Source: Streptomyces sp. AM 4-1-1
GTDB lineage: Bacteria > Actinomycetota > Actinomycetes > Streptomycetales > Streptomycetaceae
NCBI RefSeq assembly: GCF_029167625.1
Contig: NZ_CP119145.1
Span: 6,386,001-6,450,000 of the forward strand
Reading direction: 5' to 3'
DNA: 64,000 nt
Both the position numbers and the translations under genes were made by a program. Positions 26,959 through 36,480 of this stretch are shown piece after piece; within the stretch, counting starts at the first letter, position 1; every line of letters begins with the position of its first letter. Below the pieces are notes generated by a model. The model searched no databases. It saw only the letters and a program-made list of their open reading frames with translations, and was not told where the DNA came from.

Positions 26959-28902
26959 ATGGTGTCGTACGAGGATTTCGCGGCCGCACCCGAGTCCGCT
27001 GTTCTCCAACTGCTCGCTCAGGAAGCTCCGCGCAGCTACTTCGAGGATCTGCTCCACCAAGCCGAGACCCACTTCGCGGCAGATGAGCTGATTCCGCTGG
27101 AGCGCTCCGTGAGGTTGGCGCTCACCGTTCACGCGCACGCGGAACGATTCCTGGCACGGGAAAAGGCATTACTGACATTTGTGGACACCGCACGTGACAT
27201 GAGTGCCTCCCGTGATTCTGGTGACCTGCTTGTCGTCATCACGGCTCGTGCTCGCTGGTTACTCGGATTTGACATGGCCTTCATAAGCCTCAGTAAGCCG
27301 GACGGCGGGTCGTACATCCACTCGTCGGACGGTGAGACCACGAGCTTCAACGTGGGTCTCCAGATCCAGGGTGGTTACGGTGTGGGAGAGGTCGCGCAGC
27401 GCAGCAAAGCGCCCTTCTGGACAGCCGATTACCTCGGCGACGACAGCTTCCCGCACAGTGAGCGAGTGGACGAGGTCGTCCGTGGCGAAGGGCTGAGAGC
27501 GATCCTGACCTCACCGATGATCAGCGGGAATGTGACTGTCGGAGCGTTGTACGGTGGGAATCGGAAGGTGCGCCACTTCACTCCGGACGAGGTCAGCCTG
27601 ATGCGCGCGCTCGGAGACCTCGCGGCGGCCATGCTGGGAAAATCCAGGTCGCTGGGCCGGATGAGGGCCGAGCTGGCGGATCTTGGGGAGGACAACTCCC
27701 GGCAGCATGCGATGACCGTCCGGATGCGCTCGCTCTGCGAGGCACGCGACATGCTGATCGGCTCGGTGCTCGGCGGTGCGGAAGTGTGCGAAGTGGCCGA
27801 GATGGCGGGAAGGGCTCTCGGCGGAACGGGCGCGGCGTACGACTCCGCCGGTCTGCTGCTTTCAGGTTCGGGTCTGCCGGATATCGCCCCGGCACTCGTG
27901 GCCGAGGCTATCCAGGCCACGTCCTCGGTACGAGCCCCGGTCCAGGTGGCCGACGCCCTGTGGGCAGTGCCCTCGATCCTGGGCGCCGGAGGCACAGGGG
28001 TACTGCTGATTCGGACATCGACACCGGTCAAGGACGATGAGATCGACTTTCTCCAGTTCGTGGAACGCGCCGTCGGGCTGATGGCCCTGCTCCAGCGTGG
28101 AGCGGTAGCGGCGGGCCCGATGCGGGACGAACTCCTCGACGACCTGCTCGTGGGGCCGCGTCGCTCACCGAGACGCCTGGCCGCCCTCGCCCGCCGTCTT
28201 GGTGTGGACCAGGCGCGACCGCACTCCGTGGTCATCGTCCGGCCGGAGGCCGACGACCACGCTCAGGCCGTGATGACCCTGTCCTCCTACGCGCGTCGGA
28301 AGTCCGGCCTGAAGACTGCGCGGAGCGGTGACATCATTCTGCTCCTGCCGGAGAAGGAGCCCTCCGTGGCGGCCGAGACCGTGCACCGCGAACTGACCAG
28401 GCAGCTTACTCATCCCGTTTCGGTGAGCGCGGCCGGGTCGGTCGGTGACCTGAGCGGAATCGGAGACGTCTATCAAGAGGCGCAGCGCTGCCTCGAAGCG
28501 TTGATCATTCTCGGTGGCCGGGGTACTGCGGCAGTGACCGATGACCTGGGATTCCTCGGACTTCTTCTGTCCGACCACAACGACGTGGACCGATACGTTC
28601 GATCGACACTTGGCGGCGTCCTTGAGTGCGACGAACGCCGTCGCTCCGAGCTGATACGGACTCTCGACGCCTATTTCGCTTCTCACGCCAGTCCAAGTCG
28701 TGCCGCCGTAGTTCTCCATGTCCACCCCAATACGGTCTCCCGTCGGCTCGAGCGGCTTACCGGACTACTCGGGGAGGACTGGAGAGAGCCTGCTCGCGCC
28801 CTAGAGATCCAACTCGCACTGCGCCTCTTGCACACCAGGCGGCTACTGTTGTCCAAGCAGGCGCCCGGTTCGAATGCTCAGGCCGACAGCTCACAGTCGT
28901 AG
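26959..28902 (+). CDS. GAF/PucR-type (CdaR-like) transcriptional regulator
   Basis: A 647-residue regulator. The N-terminal third holds a GAF-like sensor domain (about 90-240), then a helical linker, and the C-terminus has the PucR/CdaR helix-turn-helix with VVLHVHPNTVSRRLERL. Proteins of this type sense small aromatics or purines and activate nearby genes. It lies at the right edge of the metabolite cluster and is the best candidate for its pathway-specific regulator. Two in-frame TTA codons (27169 and 27259) make its translation likely to depend on the bldA tRNA. I start at the ATG at 26959 preceded by GGGGGTTGG; a longer frame upstream lacks domain similarity. Confidence 0.85.
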   Translation: MVSYEDFAAAPESAVLQLLAQEAPRSYFEDLLHQAETHFAADELIPLERSVRLALTVHAHAERFLAREKALLTFVDTARDMSASRDSGDLLVVITARARWLLGFDMAFISLSKPDGGSYIHSSDGETTSFNVGLQIQGGYGVGEVAQRSKAPFWTADYLGDDSFPHSERVDEVVRGEGLRAILTSPMISGNVTVGALYGGNRKVRHFTPDEVSLMRALGDLAAAMLGKSRSLGRMRAELADLGEDNSRQHAMTVRMRSLCEARDMLIGSVLGGAEVCEVAEMAGRALGGTGAAYDSAGLLLSGSGLPDIAPALVAEAIQATSSVRAPVQVADALWAVPSILGAGGTGVLLIRTSTPVKDDEIDFLQFVERAVGLMALLQRGAVAAGPMRDELLDDLLVGPRRSPRRLAALARRLGVDQARPHSVVIVRPEADDHAQAVMTLSSYARRKSGLKTARSGDIILLLPEKEPSVAAETVHRELTRQLTHPVSVSAAGSVGDLSGIGDVYQEAQRCLEALIILGGRGTAAVTDDLGFLGLLLSDHNDVDRYVRSTLGGVLECDERRRSELIRTLDAYFASHASPSRAAVVLHVHPNTVSRRLERLTGLLGEDWREPARALEIQLALRLLHTRRLLLSKQAPGSNAQADSSQS

Positions 28903-30114
28903 CGGTTCGACCGTGTTCTGGAACGGGACAGAGCCATGACGGAGTGCGCGGCCGAAGCGATGGTGATGTGTCGATGCCACCCCTGGAAAGATCTTCCCTC
29001 GAAGTCCTGAAATCCGGACTTTTCTCCGAACTCGGCGAGATCGAGGTCGACGCGAGCGGTCAGTTTCGTAACCCGCAGGAGGGCGGCGGGCATGGTGTCC
29101 ATGTTCGTCGCCCACACGTGTGGCGGTGTGTCCCAGGAGTCGGACCACTCACCGAGCAGATGACCCCCCCATACCGAAAGCATCCGGGGTCTGTACCTCG
29201 CGGGGCCGCAGCCGGATGCGTACGGTGGCGACCAACGAGCTCCGCAGGGCCGAAGGCCGCCCCGGATCGAACCACATGGCCGGCCGACGCAAGCGTCGCA
29301 CCGATGAGAGAATCTGCTGGGCCGTCAACGACCTGCCGCTGCAGCCCGGCAGGGCGGTGTCGTCCACCACGAACTGGGCGCGGTCATGAATCCGTATCAC
29401 GGCCGGTACGTCGGCCTCGGTGAAGCGTCGCAGTAATGACTCGACCTGCACGACGGGCACGTCCAGGACGACCGGCTTCCGTGTTCCTCCCAATCTGTGC
29501 AGGGTGCTGAGCGCCGCTTCGACTGCACACTCCTCCAACGTTTCCGTGTCCGCGCCCGGTGCTGTCTCGATCCCGCCCGGACGGGGCCGCTCCTCAAGCC
29601 CGCGTGACGGCAGGTGCAGCCGCCAGTTCACCGGGGCGCTCAACGACGCCGAGGTCTGCCACACGCCGAAGGCGTGCTGCCCTCGGAAGGTGCGGCCCAG
29701 ACGGGGGTCGAAACCACGGCTCACACCGACCGACTGCTCACCGGACTTGGGTATGCACAGCGACCGCACCACGTAACACAGCGGTACGTTGGCGCCCTCC
29801 AGGTGGGTCATGAGCGCGGCACGCACCGGCATCCAATCCCATGTGGAACTGCTGATGAAGTGCTGAAGGCTCTGTTCCACCGCTGTTCCGCCCAGATGCG
29901 TGGCGATGTTCCTGATCGATTTCCGTCCCCGCGTGGCCAGGAGACCGCGCAGGTAGCTCTCGCCCTTCTGTCTTTGATCGCGTCGGGCCAATGACGCGAA
30001 AAGAGTGGTGCATATGTCGTCCGACGTGGCGGCTGGCTGGTACGCGCACCGATGCTCGGATGGACGGCACTGTTCGGTGGCAGTCGGTCTGTGGCTGCTC
30101 CGGAGGCTGCCCAT
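28878..30114 (-). pseudogene. IS701-like transposase, frameshifted
   Basis: The N-terminal part (30114 down to about 29165) has typical IS701-family motifs: LFASLARRDQRQKGESYLRG, KSIRNIATHLGG and HFISSSTWDW. The reading frame then runs off to a stop at 29149. The missing C-terminus continues in another frame from about 29183 to 28878, with DFEGRSFQGWHRHITIASAA, the family's conserved end. The switch coincides with a run of seven G on the minus strand (29170-29164); removing one G restores a single frame. The C-terminus overlaps the end of the regulator gene by 25 bases, so the 3' end may also be eroded. I did not find terminal inverted repeats. Confidence 0.8.
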
Positions 30115-30555
30115 CAACTCATCACTCTCTCCCCATGGATGGGCAGCCACTCGCTGCCTACCGTCAGGTTCCTCTCGGAGCCACCCACCAGAGAAGGTGC
30201 ACCCTCTACCTACAAACCCCGCCAAGCGGTTGCTCCGTCACCATTACTCCTTCAACGGCGAGTGTCCGCCTGGTCCGGAAGCGGCCCGCCGGCCCGATGA
30301 GAGGTGACCAGGCACTCATCCCCACACGCACCTCCGTTCAGGCGTGCCGGTGCCGCGCCCGAAGAATGCCTCGGCTTAGGCGACGACCGCATCCACCTCG
30401 GCTGGGACATGCGGCTCCCGTCCGTCACCCGTCGTTCACCTCACGGCCACCGAAAACACTCCCGCAATTACCCCGCACTTCTCATCGGTTCCTCATCCGG
30501 CCCGGGTTTCTTTGGGGCGGCGCATGCAGGAACCCACGTGGAGGAGAGGGGACTT
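30115..30555. other. Intergenic region upstream of the VTC gene
   Basis: 441 bases between the transposase start and the VTC-domain gene. Open frames extend from both sides but without family similarity. The promoters of both flanking genes must lie here; no confident site or repeat was found. Confidence 0.4.
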
Positions 30556-31536
30556 ATGTGGTGGCGACGTGCCTCGGGCAAGGACATGCCGCTCGAACCG
30601 GACGATCCGGCGCAGGGGAAGGGAGGTCCGGCGGGCACGCCCGTGGCGGACACCCGGGCCCTCCGGGTCGCCGGGCGGCTGCACGCCTTCAACCGCTACG
30701 AGTTGAAGTACCTGGTCCCGGTCGAGCGGGCCGCGGGCATCCGTGACGAGATGGCCGAGCGGATGGACCGCGACCCGCACAGTCCCGTCGGGGGTTACGG
30801 AGTGTGGAGCCTCTACTACGACACCCCCCAACTGCGCTTCTACTGGGAGAAGATCGACGGGCTGCGGTTCCGGCGCAAGCTCCGCGTCCGCCACTACGGC
30901 GACCTCGACGGCGTCACGGACGCGTCCCCGGTCTGTGTCGAGATCAAGCAGCGGGTCAACCGGGTCACCCAGAAGCGACGCATCACCCTGCCGTACGCCA
31001 CCGCCCGACAGCTGTGCGACGGGCGGCAGTTGATCGAGCACGCGCCGGACGAGGACGCGTTCGTCCAGGAGGTCCTGGAACTGGTCGTCCGGCTCAACCT
31101 GCGGCCGACGGCCATCACCGGCTACCAACGCGAGGCCCTGGTCGGCCGGGACGCCGACACCGGGGTGCGCGTGACCTTCGACCGCCGCATCCGGGGCCGT
31201 GACCGCGACTTCCACCTCGGCACGCCGGACGTGGAGAACCGCTTCACGGTGCCACCGCACCTGTCGGTGCTGGAGATCAAGGTCAACGAACGCACCCCGT
31301 ACTGGATCACCGATCTCGCCGCCCGGCGGAACCTCAACCTCGTCCGGGTGTCCAAGTACGTCCAGACCATCGAGGCGTACGGGCTCGCCCCGCGCTCGGT
31401 CTTCCACGTGAGCGAGGACGAACCGGCGGCGCACGCACCGGAACACGAGTCGCCGCGGCAGCCGGCGACACCACAGATGCCGCGGACACCGCGGTTGTCG
31501 CAGAAGCCGCAGCAGAATCTGACCCTGGAGGCATGA
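30556..31536 (+). CDS. VTC-domain protein (polyphosphate polymerase-like)
   Basis: 326 residues; the VTC domain spans about 40-275. Basic and acidic tunnel motifs are visible: FNRYELKYLVP, SLYYDT, RRKLRVRHYG, EIKQR, TGYQRE, VTFDRRI, VLEIKVN and the closing SKYVQTIEAYG. In yeast Vtc4 this fold makes polyphosphate from ATP. The tail is Pro/Gln-rich. GGAGAGGGG precedes the ATG at 30556. Its stop overlaps the start of the DUF4956 gene (ATGA), beginning a tightly packed group with CotH and a two-component system. Enzymatic polyphosphate synthesis is a family inference. Confidence 0.88.
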   Translation: MWWRRASGKDMPLEPDDPAQGKGGPAGTPVADTRALRVAGRLHAFNRYELKYLVPVERAAGIRDEMAERMDRDPHSPVGGYGVWSLYYDTPQLRFYWEKIDGLRFRRKLRVRHYGDLDGVTDASPVCVEIKQRVNRVTQKRRITLPYATARQLCDGRQLIEHAPDEDAFVQEVLELVVRLNLRPTAITGYQREALVGRDADTGVRVTFDRRIRGRDRDFHLGTPDVENRFTVPPHLSVLEIKVNERTPYWITDLAARRNLNLVRVSKYVQTIEAYGLAPRSVFHVSEDEPAAHAPEHESPRQPATPQMPRTPRLSQKPQQNLTLEA

Positions 31537-32219
31537 GCACCATGAACTTCGATCTGCAAGAACTCAGCGGGACGTTCAGCGTCGCCGACATCGCGGTCGC
31601 CATGGTCCTTTCCTTCGCCCTGAGCGCGATGATCGGATACACCTACCGCGCGACCCACCGGAACGTGTCCTACAGCCAGTCGTACGTACAGACGCTGGTC
31701 ATCGTCGGCATGATCGTCGCCCTCATCATGCTGGTCGTCGGGTCGAACCTCGCCCGCGCCTTCTCCCTGGTCGGCGCGTTGTCGGTGGTGCGCTTCCGTA
31801 ACGCGATCAAGGAGACCAGAGACGTCGGGTTCATCTTCCTGACCATGGGGGTCGGCATGGCCGCCGGCGCCCGCTTCTACACGCTCGCCGTCGTCGCCGC
31901 CGTCGCGATCTGCCTGATCGTCGTCGTGATGCACAAGTTCAACTGGTTCCACCTGGACGTCCAGCGTCAGGTCGTCAAGGTCCAGCTGCCGACGGGCGAG
32001 GACCACTCCCCGGCGATCCGTGACGTCCTCATCCGCCACACCACGGAGTTCGAGCTGGTCAGCACCGAGACGATCCGCGGCGGCACCCTCACCGAGGTGT
32101 TCTACACGGTACGGATGAAGAAGGGCACCGAGCCGGGCGAGCTCGTCGCCGCCCTCCAGGAGCGGACCTTCGGGCAGCGCGTGACGGTGCTGACCGGATA
32201 CGACCAGACCGACCTGTGA
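31533..32219 (+). CDS. DUF4956 membrane protein
   Basis: 228 residues. The first 130 hold four or so hydrophobic helices with the family's conserved ARAFSLVGALSVVRFRNAIKE and DVGFIFLTMGVGMAAG; the C-terminal 90 residues form a soluble alpha/beta domain. DUF4956 genes commonly sit beside VTC and CotH genes, as here, so the protein probably anchors or feeds that module at the membrane. No biochemical function is established. Overlaps the upstream gene by four bases and the downstream CotH gene by one. Confidence 0.88.
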   Translation: MSTMNFDLQELSGTFSVADIAVAMVLSFALSAMIGYTYRATHRNVSYSQSYVQTLVIVGMIVALIMLVVGSNLARAFSLVGALSVVRFRNAIKETRDVGFIFLTMGVGMAAGARFYTLAVVAAVAICLIVVVMHKFNWFHLDVQRQVVKVQLPTGEDHSPAIRDVLIRHTTEFELVSTETIRGGTLTEVFYTVRMKKGTEPGELVAALQERTFGQRVTVLTGYDQTDL

Positions 32220-33955
32220 TGGATGCCCCGGGGACCACTTCGCCCGAGCGGCCACGCGGGCGGCGGCTGAGGGATCGAATTCCGGTCAGGCTGCGCCATC
32301 ACTGGAAGCCGCCCGTGGCACTCTGCGCGGGGATGGCCGTACTCCTGTACTTCTTCGGTGACGCGCGGGTCGCTCCGTTCGTCACCAGTTCGTCGGCCGC
32401 CGAGGCCGACCGGGTCGTCCAGGACGTCAGGGGCACCGTCGGCCTCTACGACCCCTTGGCCACCCACTCGCTGCGACTGACGTACAGACGGACGGACTTC
32501 GACTCGATGATGAAGGAGTTCAAGAAGCACGGCACCAAGGACTACATCAGGGCCGACCTCACGATCGACGGCACACGTCTTGAGGACGTGGGCATCAGGC
32601 TCAAGGGCAACTCCACGCTGATGAGTCTGAGCGGACGCATGCCCGGCAAGTGGAAGGGTCCCGGCGGTGGCGGCCTGCCGGGCGGACCGCAGAACGGCCG
32701 CCCCGGTGGTGGAGCGCCGGGTGCCGGAGCGCCGGGTGGTGGAGCGCCCGGTGGCGGACAGCCGGGGAAGGGCGGCACGGGCGGCGGGATGACGTTCTAC
32801 GACCTCTCGCCGAACAGGCCCGAGGAACTGCCCTGGCTCATCAAGATCGACGAGTTCATCGAGGGCCGTGCCTACCAGGGCCACCGGCAGATCTCCCTGC
32901 GACCCGGCGTCAACGACCAAGTTCCCCTGAACGAGGCCGTTTCCCTGTCCCTGATGGCCAGTTCAGGCCAGACCGCGGAGGACTTCGGCTTCGCGTCCGT
33001 GCGGGTCAACGACCGGCCTGCGGTCGCGCGGCTCATGGTGGAGAACCCGAGCAAGGACTTCGCGGAGTCGGCCGTCGGCGGCAACGGCGTGCTCTACAAG
33101 GCGCGGGCCGGTGGCACCTTCGCGTACAAGGGCGATGATCCGACCGACTACGAGGCGTCCTTCAACCAGCTGAACAAGAAGGGCAGTCAGGACCTCGAAC
33201 CGGTCATGAAGCTCGTGAAATGGGCGAACAAGGCGACGGACAAGGAGTTCGCCCAGCACCTGGGCGACCACGTGGACATCGACTCGCTGGCCCGGTACGT
33301 CGCCACGCAGAACCTCCTGATGAACTTCGACGACATGGCCGGTCCGGGGAAGAACTACGTACTCCGGTACGACCTGGACTCCAAGAAGTTCCGGGTGCTC
33401 GGCTGGGACTTCAACCTGACCTTCAGCGGTTCGGTCGACACCGGGCCGGACGACCCCGTCGGTATGGGCATGATGCCGGGCATGCCCGGGGCCGGCGGTC
33501 AGAAGGACGCCGCGCAGAAGGGCACGGCGCAGGGCGACACGGGTCAGAAGGGCACGGGTCAGACAGGCACGGCACAGAAGGGCGCCGGGGGACAGCCCGG
33601 TGCTCCGGGGGAAGGTGCTCCGCAGCCGCCCGGCATGCCGACCGGCTTCCCCGGCGGCAAGGACGGGGACAAGAAGGACGGCGGCATGATGGCCCGGCTG
33701 ATGGAAGGGCACGTCCTGAAGAAGCGCTTCCTCGCACTGGACGCCTTCGACGCCCCGTACCACGCCGCGTACCGCGAGCTGTACGAGAAGTTCTACGGCT
33801 CAGGGACCGCCCTCACCGCGCTGGCGGCGAACGAGGGACAGGCCCGCAGGGCGGGAGCCGACGCGAAGAAGCTCGGCGCGGCGGCCGGGAAGCTCCGCAC
33901 CACGATCGTCAGCCGTGACAAGGCCCTGGCGAAGCGCAAGGAGGTCACGGGCTGA
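32219..33955 (+). CDS. CotH-family protein kinase-like protein
   Basis: 578 residues with one N-terminal membrane helix (about 35-52), so the rest should face outwards. The CotH kinase-like core is split by two low-complexity inserts: a Gly/Pro-rich one (about 145-185) and a Gln/Gly/Thr/Lys-rich one (about 425-485). Conserved CotH features include IRLKGNS, the substrate strand LPWLIKID, DDMAGPGKNYVLRYD and the metal-binding GWDFNLTF (WDxD is usual; here Asn replaces the second Asp). CotH proteins phosphorylate spore-coat or surface proteins in other bacteria. It is the third gene of the VTC-DUF4956-CotH group. The ATG at 32219 overlaps the preceding stop by one base. Confidence 0.85.
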   Translation: MDAPGTTSPERPRGRRLRDRIPVRLRHHWKPPVALCAGMAVLLYFFGDARVAPFVTSSSAAEADRVVQDVRGTVGLYDPLATHSLRLTYRRTDFDSMMKEFKKHGTKDYIRADLTIDGTRLEDVGIRLKGNSTLMSLSGRMPGKWKGPGGGGLPGGPQNGRPGGGAPGAGAPGGGAPGGGQPGKGGTGGGMTFYDLSPNRPEELPWLIKIDEFIEGRAYQGHRQISLRPGVNDQVPLNEAVSLSLMASSGQTAEDFGFASVRVNDRPAVARLMVENPSKDFAESAVGGNGVLYKARAGGTFAYKGDDPTDYEASFNQLNKKGSQDLEPVMKLVKWANKATDKEFAQHLGDHVDIDSLARYVATQNLLMNFDDMAGPGKNYVLRYDLDSKKFRVLGWDFNLTFSGSVDTGPDDPVGMGMMPGMPGAGGQKDAAQKGTAQGDTGQKGTGQTGTAQKGAGGQPGAPGEGAPQPPGMPTGFPGGKDGDKKDGGMMARLMEGHVLKKRFLALDAFDAPYHAAYRELYEKFYGSGTALTALAANEGQARRAGADAKKLGAAAGKLRTTIVSRDKALAKRKEVTG

Positions 33956-34138
33956 GCCATGGGCCGGGCGGGCCCCCGGAACGACCTCGCACGCTCCTCG
34001 AAGGGCCCCGCCCGGCCCCACCCGCCACGGACCGGCGGCGCCGCGGCCGGCGCGGGCCGCGTGAACCGCCGCCACCGGACGCCCGCGCCCATGCCCGCCC
34101 CCGGCTCCGCGCCCCCGCGAAAAGGACCCCCGCCCGAC

Positions 34139-34885
34139 ATGACCGACCGGAACGCCGCACGAGCGCGGCACAAGATCCTCGTCGTGGAGGACGAGCCGAG
34201 CATCCGGACCCTGCTGGTCTCCGCGTTCCACGCGGCCGGGTGGAGTGTCAGCACCGCCGGTACGGGCCGGTCCGCGCTCTTTGAGATCGGCTGCGCCAGG
34301 CCGGACCTCATCGTCCTCGACGTGATGCTGCCGGACCTCGACGGATTCGACGTGACACGGCGGTTGAGGGCGGCGGGCGACTACACACCGGTGCTGTTCC
34401 TCACCGCGCGCACCGACATCCAGGACCGGATCGCGGGCCTCAGCTCCGGTGGCGACGACTACGTCACCAAGCCGTTCCACATCGAGGAGGTGCTGCTGCG
34501 CATCCGGGCCATCATGCGCCGGGCGGGCGGCGATCCGTCGTCACCGGCCGCCGCGCGCGCCGGCACCCTGCGCTTCGCCGATCTGACGCTGGACGAGGCG
34601 GCGCACGAGGTGCGCCGGGCCGGAACGTACCTCCGTCTCTCGCCGACCGAATTCCGGCTGCTGGCCTGTCTGATGGCCCACCCCAACCGCGTACTGACCA
34701 AGGCCGACATCCTCGACCAGGTCTGGCACTACGACTTCAACGGCGACGCGCGCATCGTCGACACCTACGTCAAATACCTGCGCCGCAAGGTCGACCGCGT
34801 CGATCCGCCGCTCATCCACACGGTCCGGGGCGTCGGCTACTGTCTGCGGGTCCCCCGGGAGAGCGCCGGGGAGAGCCCGTGCTGA
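34139..34885 (+). CDS. OmpR/PhoB-family response regulator
   Basis: 248 residues: receiver domain (about 13-125) with the acidic pair in VVEDEPS, phospho-acceptor Asp in LIVLDVMLPDLDG, Thr in FLTAR and Lys in YVTKPF; then a winged-helix DNA-binding domain with LSPTEFRLLACL and the wing RKVDRVDPPLIHTVRGVGY. It lies 183 bases after CotH and overlaps the histidine-kinase start by seven bases, so the pair probably senses a signal that controls the VTC/CotH group. I chose the ATG at 34139, directly before receiver homology; a longer frame starts further upstream. Confidence 0.92.
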   Translation: MTDRNAARARHKILVVEDEPSIRTLLVSAFHAAGWSVSTAGTGRSALFEIGCARPDLIVLDVMLPDLDGFDVTRRLRAAGDYTPVLFLTARTDIQDRIAGLSSGGDDYVTKPFHIEEVLLRIRAIMRRAGGDPSSPAAARAGTLRFADLTLDEAAHEVRRAGTYLRLSPTEFRLLACLMAHPNRVLTKADILDQVWHYDFNGDARIVDTYVKYLRRKVDRVDPPLIHTVRGVGYCLRVPRESAGESPC

Positions 34886-36480
34886 TCAAGGTCAGACCGC
34901 CACGGCCGATGTCGCTGCTGAGCCGGCTGGTCCTGGGCACCGCCGTCCTGGCCACGGTCGCCGTCCTCGCGTCCCAGGCCATCGGGTTCCTCGTGCTGGA
35001 CTCCTGGCTCACCGACCGGGTGGACAGGCAGCTCATCGGCTTCCACGTCCCCTCTCCCGCGTACCAGGACGCCGTGAGCGAGGACGGCTTCCCGGAGAAC
35101 GTACGCAAATCCGGGATGCTCCCCACCGACTTCCGCGTCCACTTCTACGACGACTCCGGGAGGCTGTCCGACCGTTCACTCGGCGAGGCCGACCGGCCCG
35201 GCCCCGCGCTGCCCTTCACGCTCCCCGATCAGGCCCCGGCCCCCGGCCGCCCGGAGACCGTCCCGGCCACGTCCGGGAGCTCCAACTGGCGGGTGCTGCG
35301 GGTGACCGGCCCCCGGGGCATGGTCGCCGTCGTCGCACTGCCGCTGGATACCGTGGACGGCGCCACCTCCGAACTGCTCTGGCTGAACCTGACCCTCCTC
35401 GCCCTCACCGCGATCGGGCTGACGGCGCTCGGACACGGCGTCGTACGGCTCGGTCTGCTGCCGCTCACCCGAATGGAACGCACGGCACGGAAGATCTCCG
35501 CGGGGGACCTCGGACTGCGGCTCCCGGACACCGACGCGCGCACCGAGATCGGCCGCCTCGGTCACGCCCTGAACACCATGCTCGAACGCCTGCGGGAGGC
35601 CCTGCGCCAGCGCGCGGCCTCCGAGGAACGGCTGCGCCGGTTCGTCGCGGACGCCGGGCACGAACTGCGCACGCCCCTCACCTCCATTCAGGGCTTCTCG
35701 CAACTCCTTTTACGGGAAAGGGCGTTGCCCGGACAGGAGCAGGCGCAGGCGCACCGGCTGATCGCCCAGAACGCGGAACGCATGAACCTGCTGGTCGACG
35801 ATCTCTCCCTGCTCGCGAAGCTCGACCACGAGCCCTCGTACACCTGGGAGAGCGTCGATCTGCTCGCCGTCGCCGCCGACGCCATCGCGACCACCGCGGT
35901 CCGCCACACGGACCACCCGGTCGATCTGGGCCCGCTGAGCACCCTGCCGCCGCCCGGACCGGGGGAGTTGGAGATGGTGGAGGCGGTCGGCGACACCCAC
36001 CGGCTGCTCCAGGTGATGGTCAACCTCCTGACCAACGCGCTGATCCACACCCCGCCCGGCACTCCCGTCCACGTCCGGGTCGGCACGGTGTTCGCCGGAC
36101 CGAACAGCGGTGGCACACCACGCCTCGGCCGTACGAGTGGTTCCCGGCCGCTCTCCTGCGGGGCCAGGATCTCCGTGATCGAAGTGGCCGACGAGGGGCC
36201 GGGCCTGAGCCGCGAGGACGCCGCGCGGGTCTTCGAACGCTTCCACCGGGCGGGCCCGTCCCGCACCTGCGACCAGGGCGGTACCGGGCTGGGGCTGGCC
36301 ATCGCCTCGGTCATCGCCGAGGGCCACGGCGGCCGGCTCGAACTCGACGCCCGCCCCGGTCGGGGCTGCACCTTCCGGCTCGTACTGCCCGCTCCACCGG
36401 AGAACGCCGAGGACGCGGCGGACGGCGGTCCGGCGCCACGGACTAGACCCACACCGCCTCGGCGAGGGCCACACCCGTGA
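34879..36480 (+). CDS. Sensor histidine kinase (HisKA/HATPase)
   Basis: 533 residues from GTG 34879 (an ATG 10 codons later is possible). Two membrane helices flank an extracytoplasmic domain (about 40-155), then HAMP, then the HisKA domain with the phospho-acceptor in DAGHELRTPLTSIQGFS, then HATPase with the N box in LLTNALIHTP and the G boxes VADEGPGLS and GGTGLGLAI. It partners the response regulator immediately upstream. A TTA codon (35710-35712, directly after the HisKA start) means it may be made only when bldA tRNA is available, late in development. Its 3' end overlaps the convergent crcB gene by 38 bases. Confidence 0.92.
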   Translation: MLIKVRPPRPMSLLSRLVLGTAVLATVAVLASQAIGFLVLDSWLTDRVDRQLIGFHVPSPAYQDAVSEDGFPENVRKSGMLPTDFRVHFYDDSGRLSDRSLGEADRPGPALPFTLPDQAPAPGRPETVPATSGSSNWRVLRVTGPRGMVAVVALPLDTVDGATSELLWLNLTLLALTAIGLTALGHGVVRLGLLPLTRMERTARKISAGDLGLRLPDTDARTEIGRLGHALNTMLERLREALRQRAASEERLRRFVADAGHELRTPLTSIQGFSQLLLRERALPGQEQAQAHRLIAQNAERMNLLVDDLSLLAKLDHEPSYTWESVDLLAVAADAIATTAVRHTDHPVDLGPLSTLPPPGPGELEMVEAVGDTHRLLQVMVNLLTNALIHTPPGTPVHVRVGTVFAGPNSGGTPRLGRTSGSRPLSCGARISVIEVADEGPGLSREDAARVFERFHRAGPSRTCDQGGTGLGLAIASVIAEGHGGRLELDARPGRGCTFRLVLPAPPENAEDAADGGPAPRTRPTPPRRGPHP

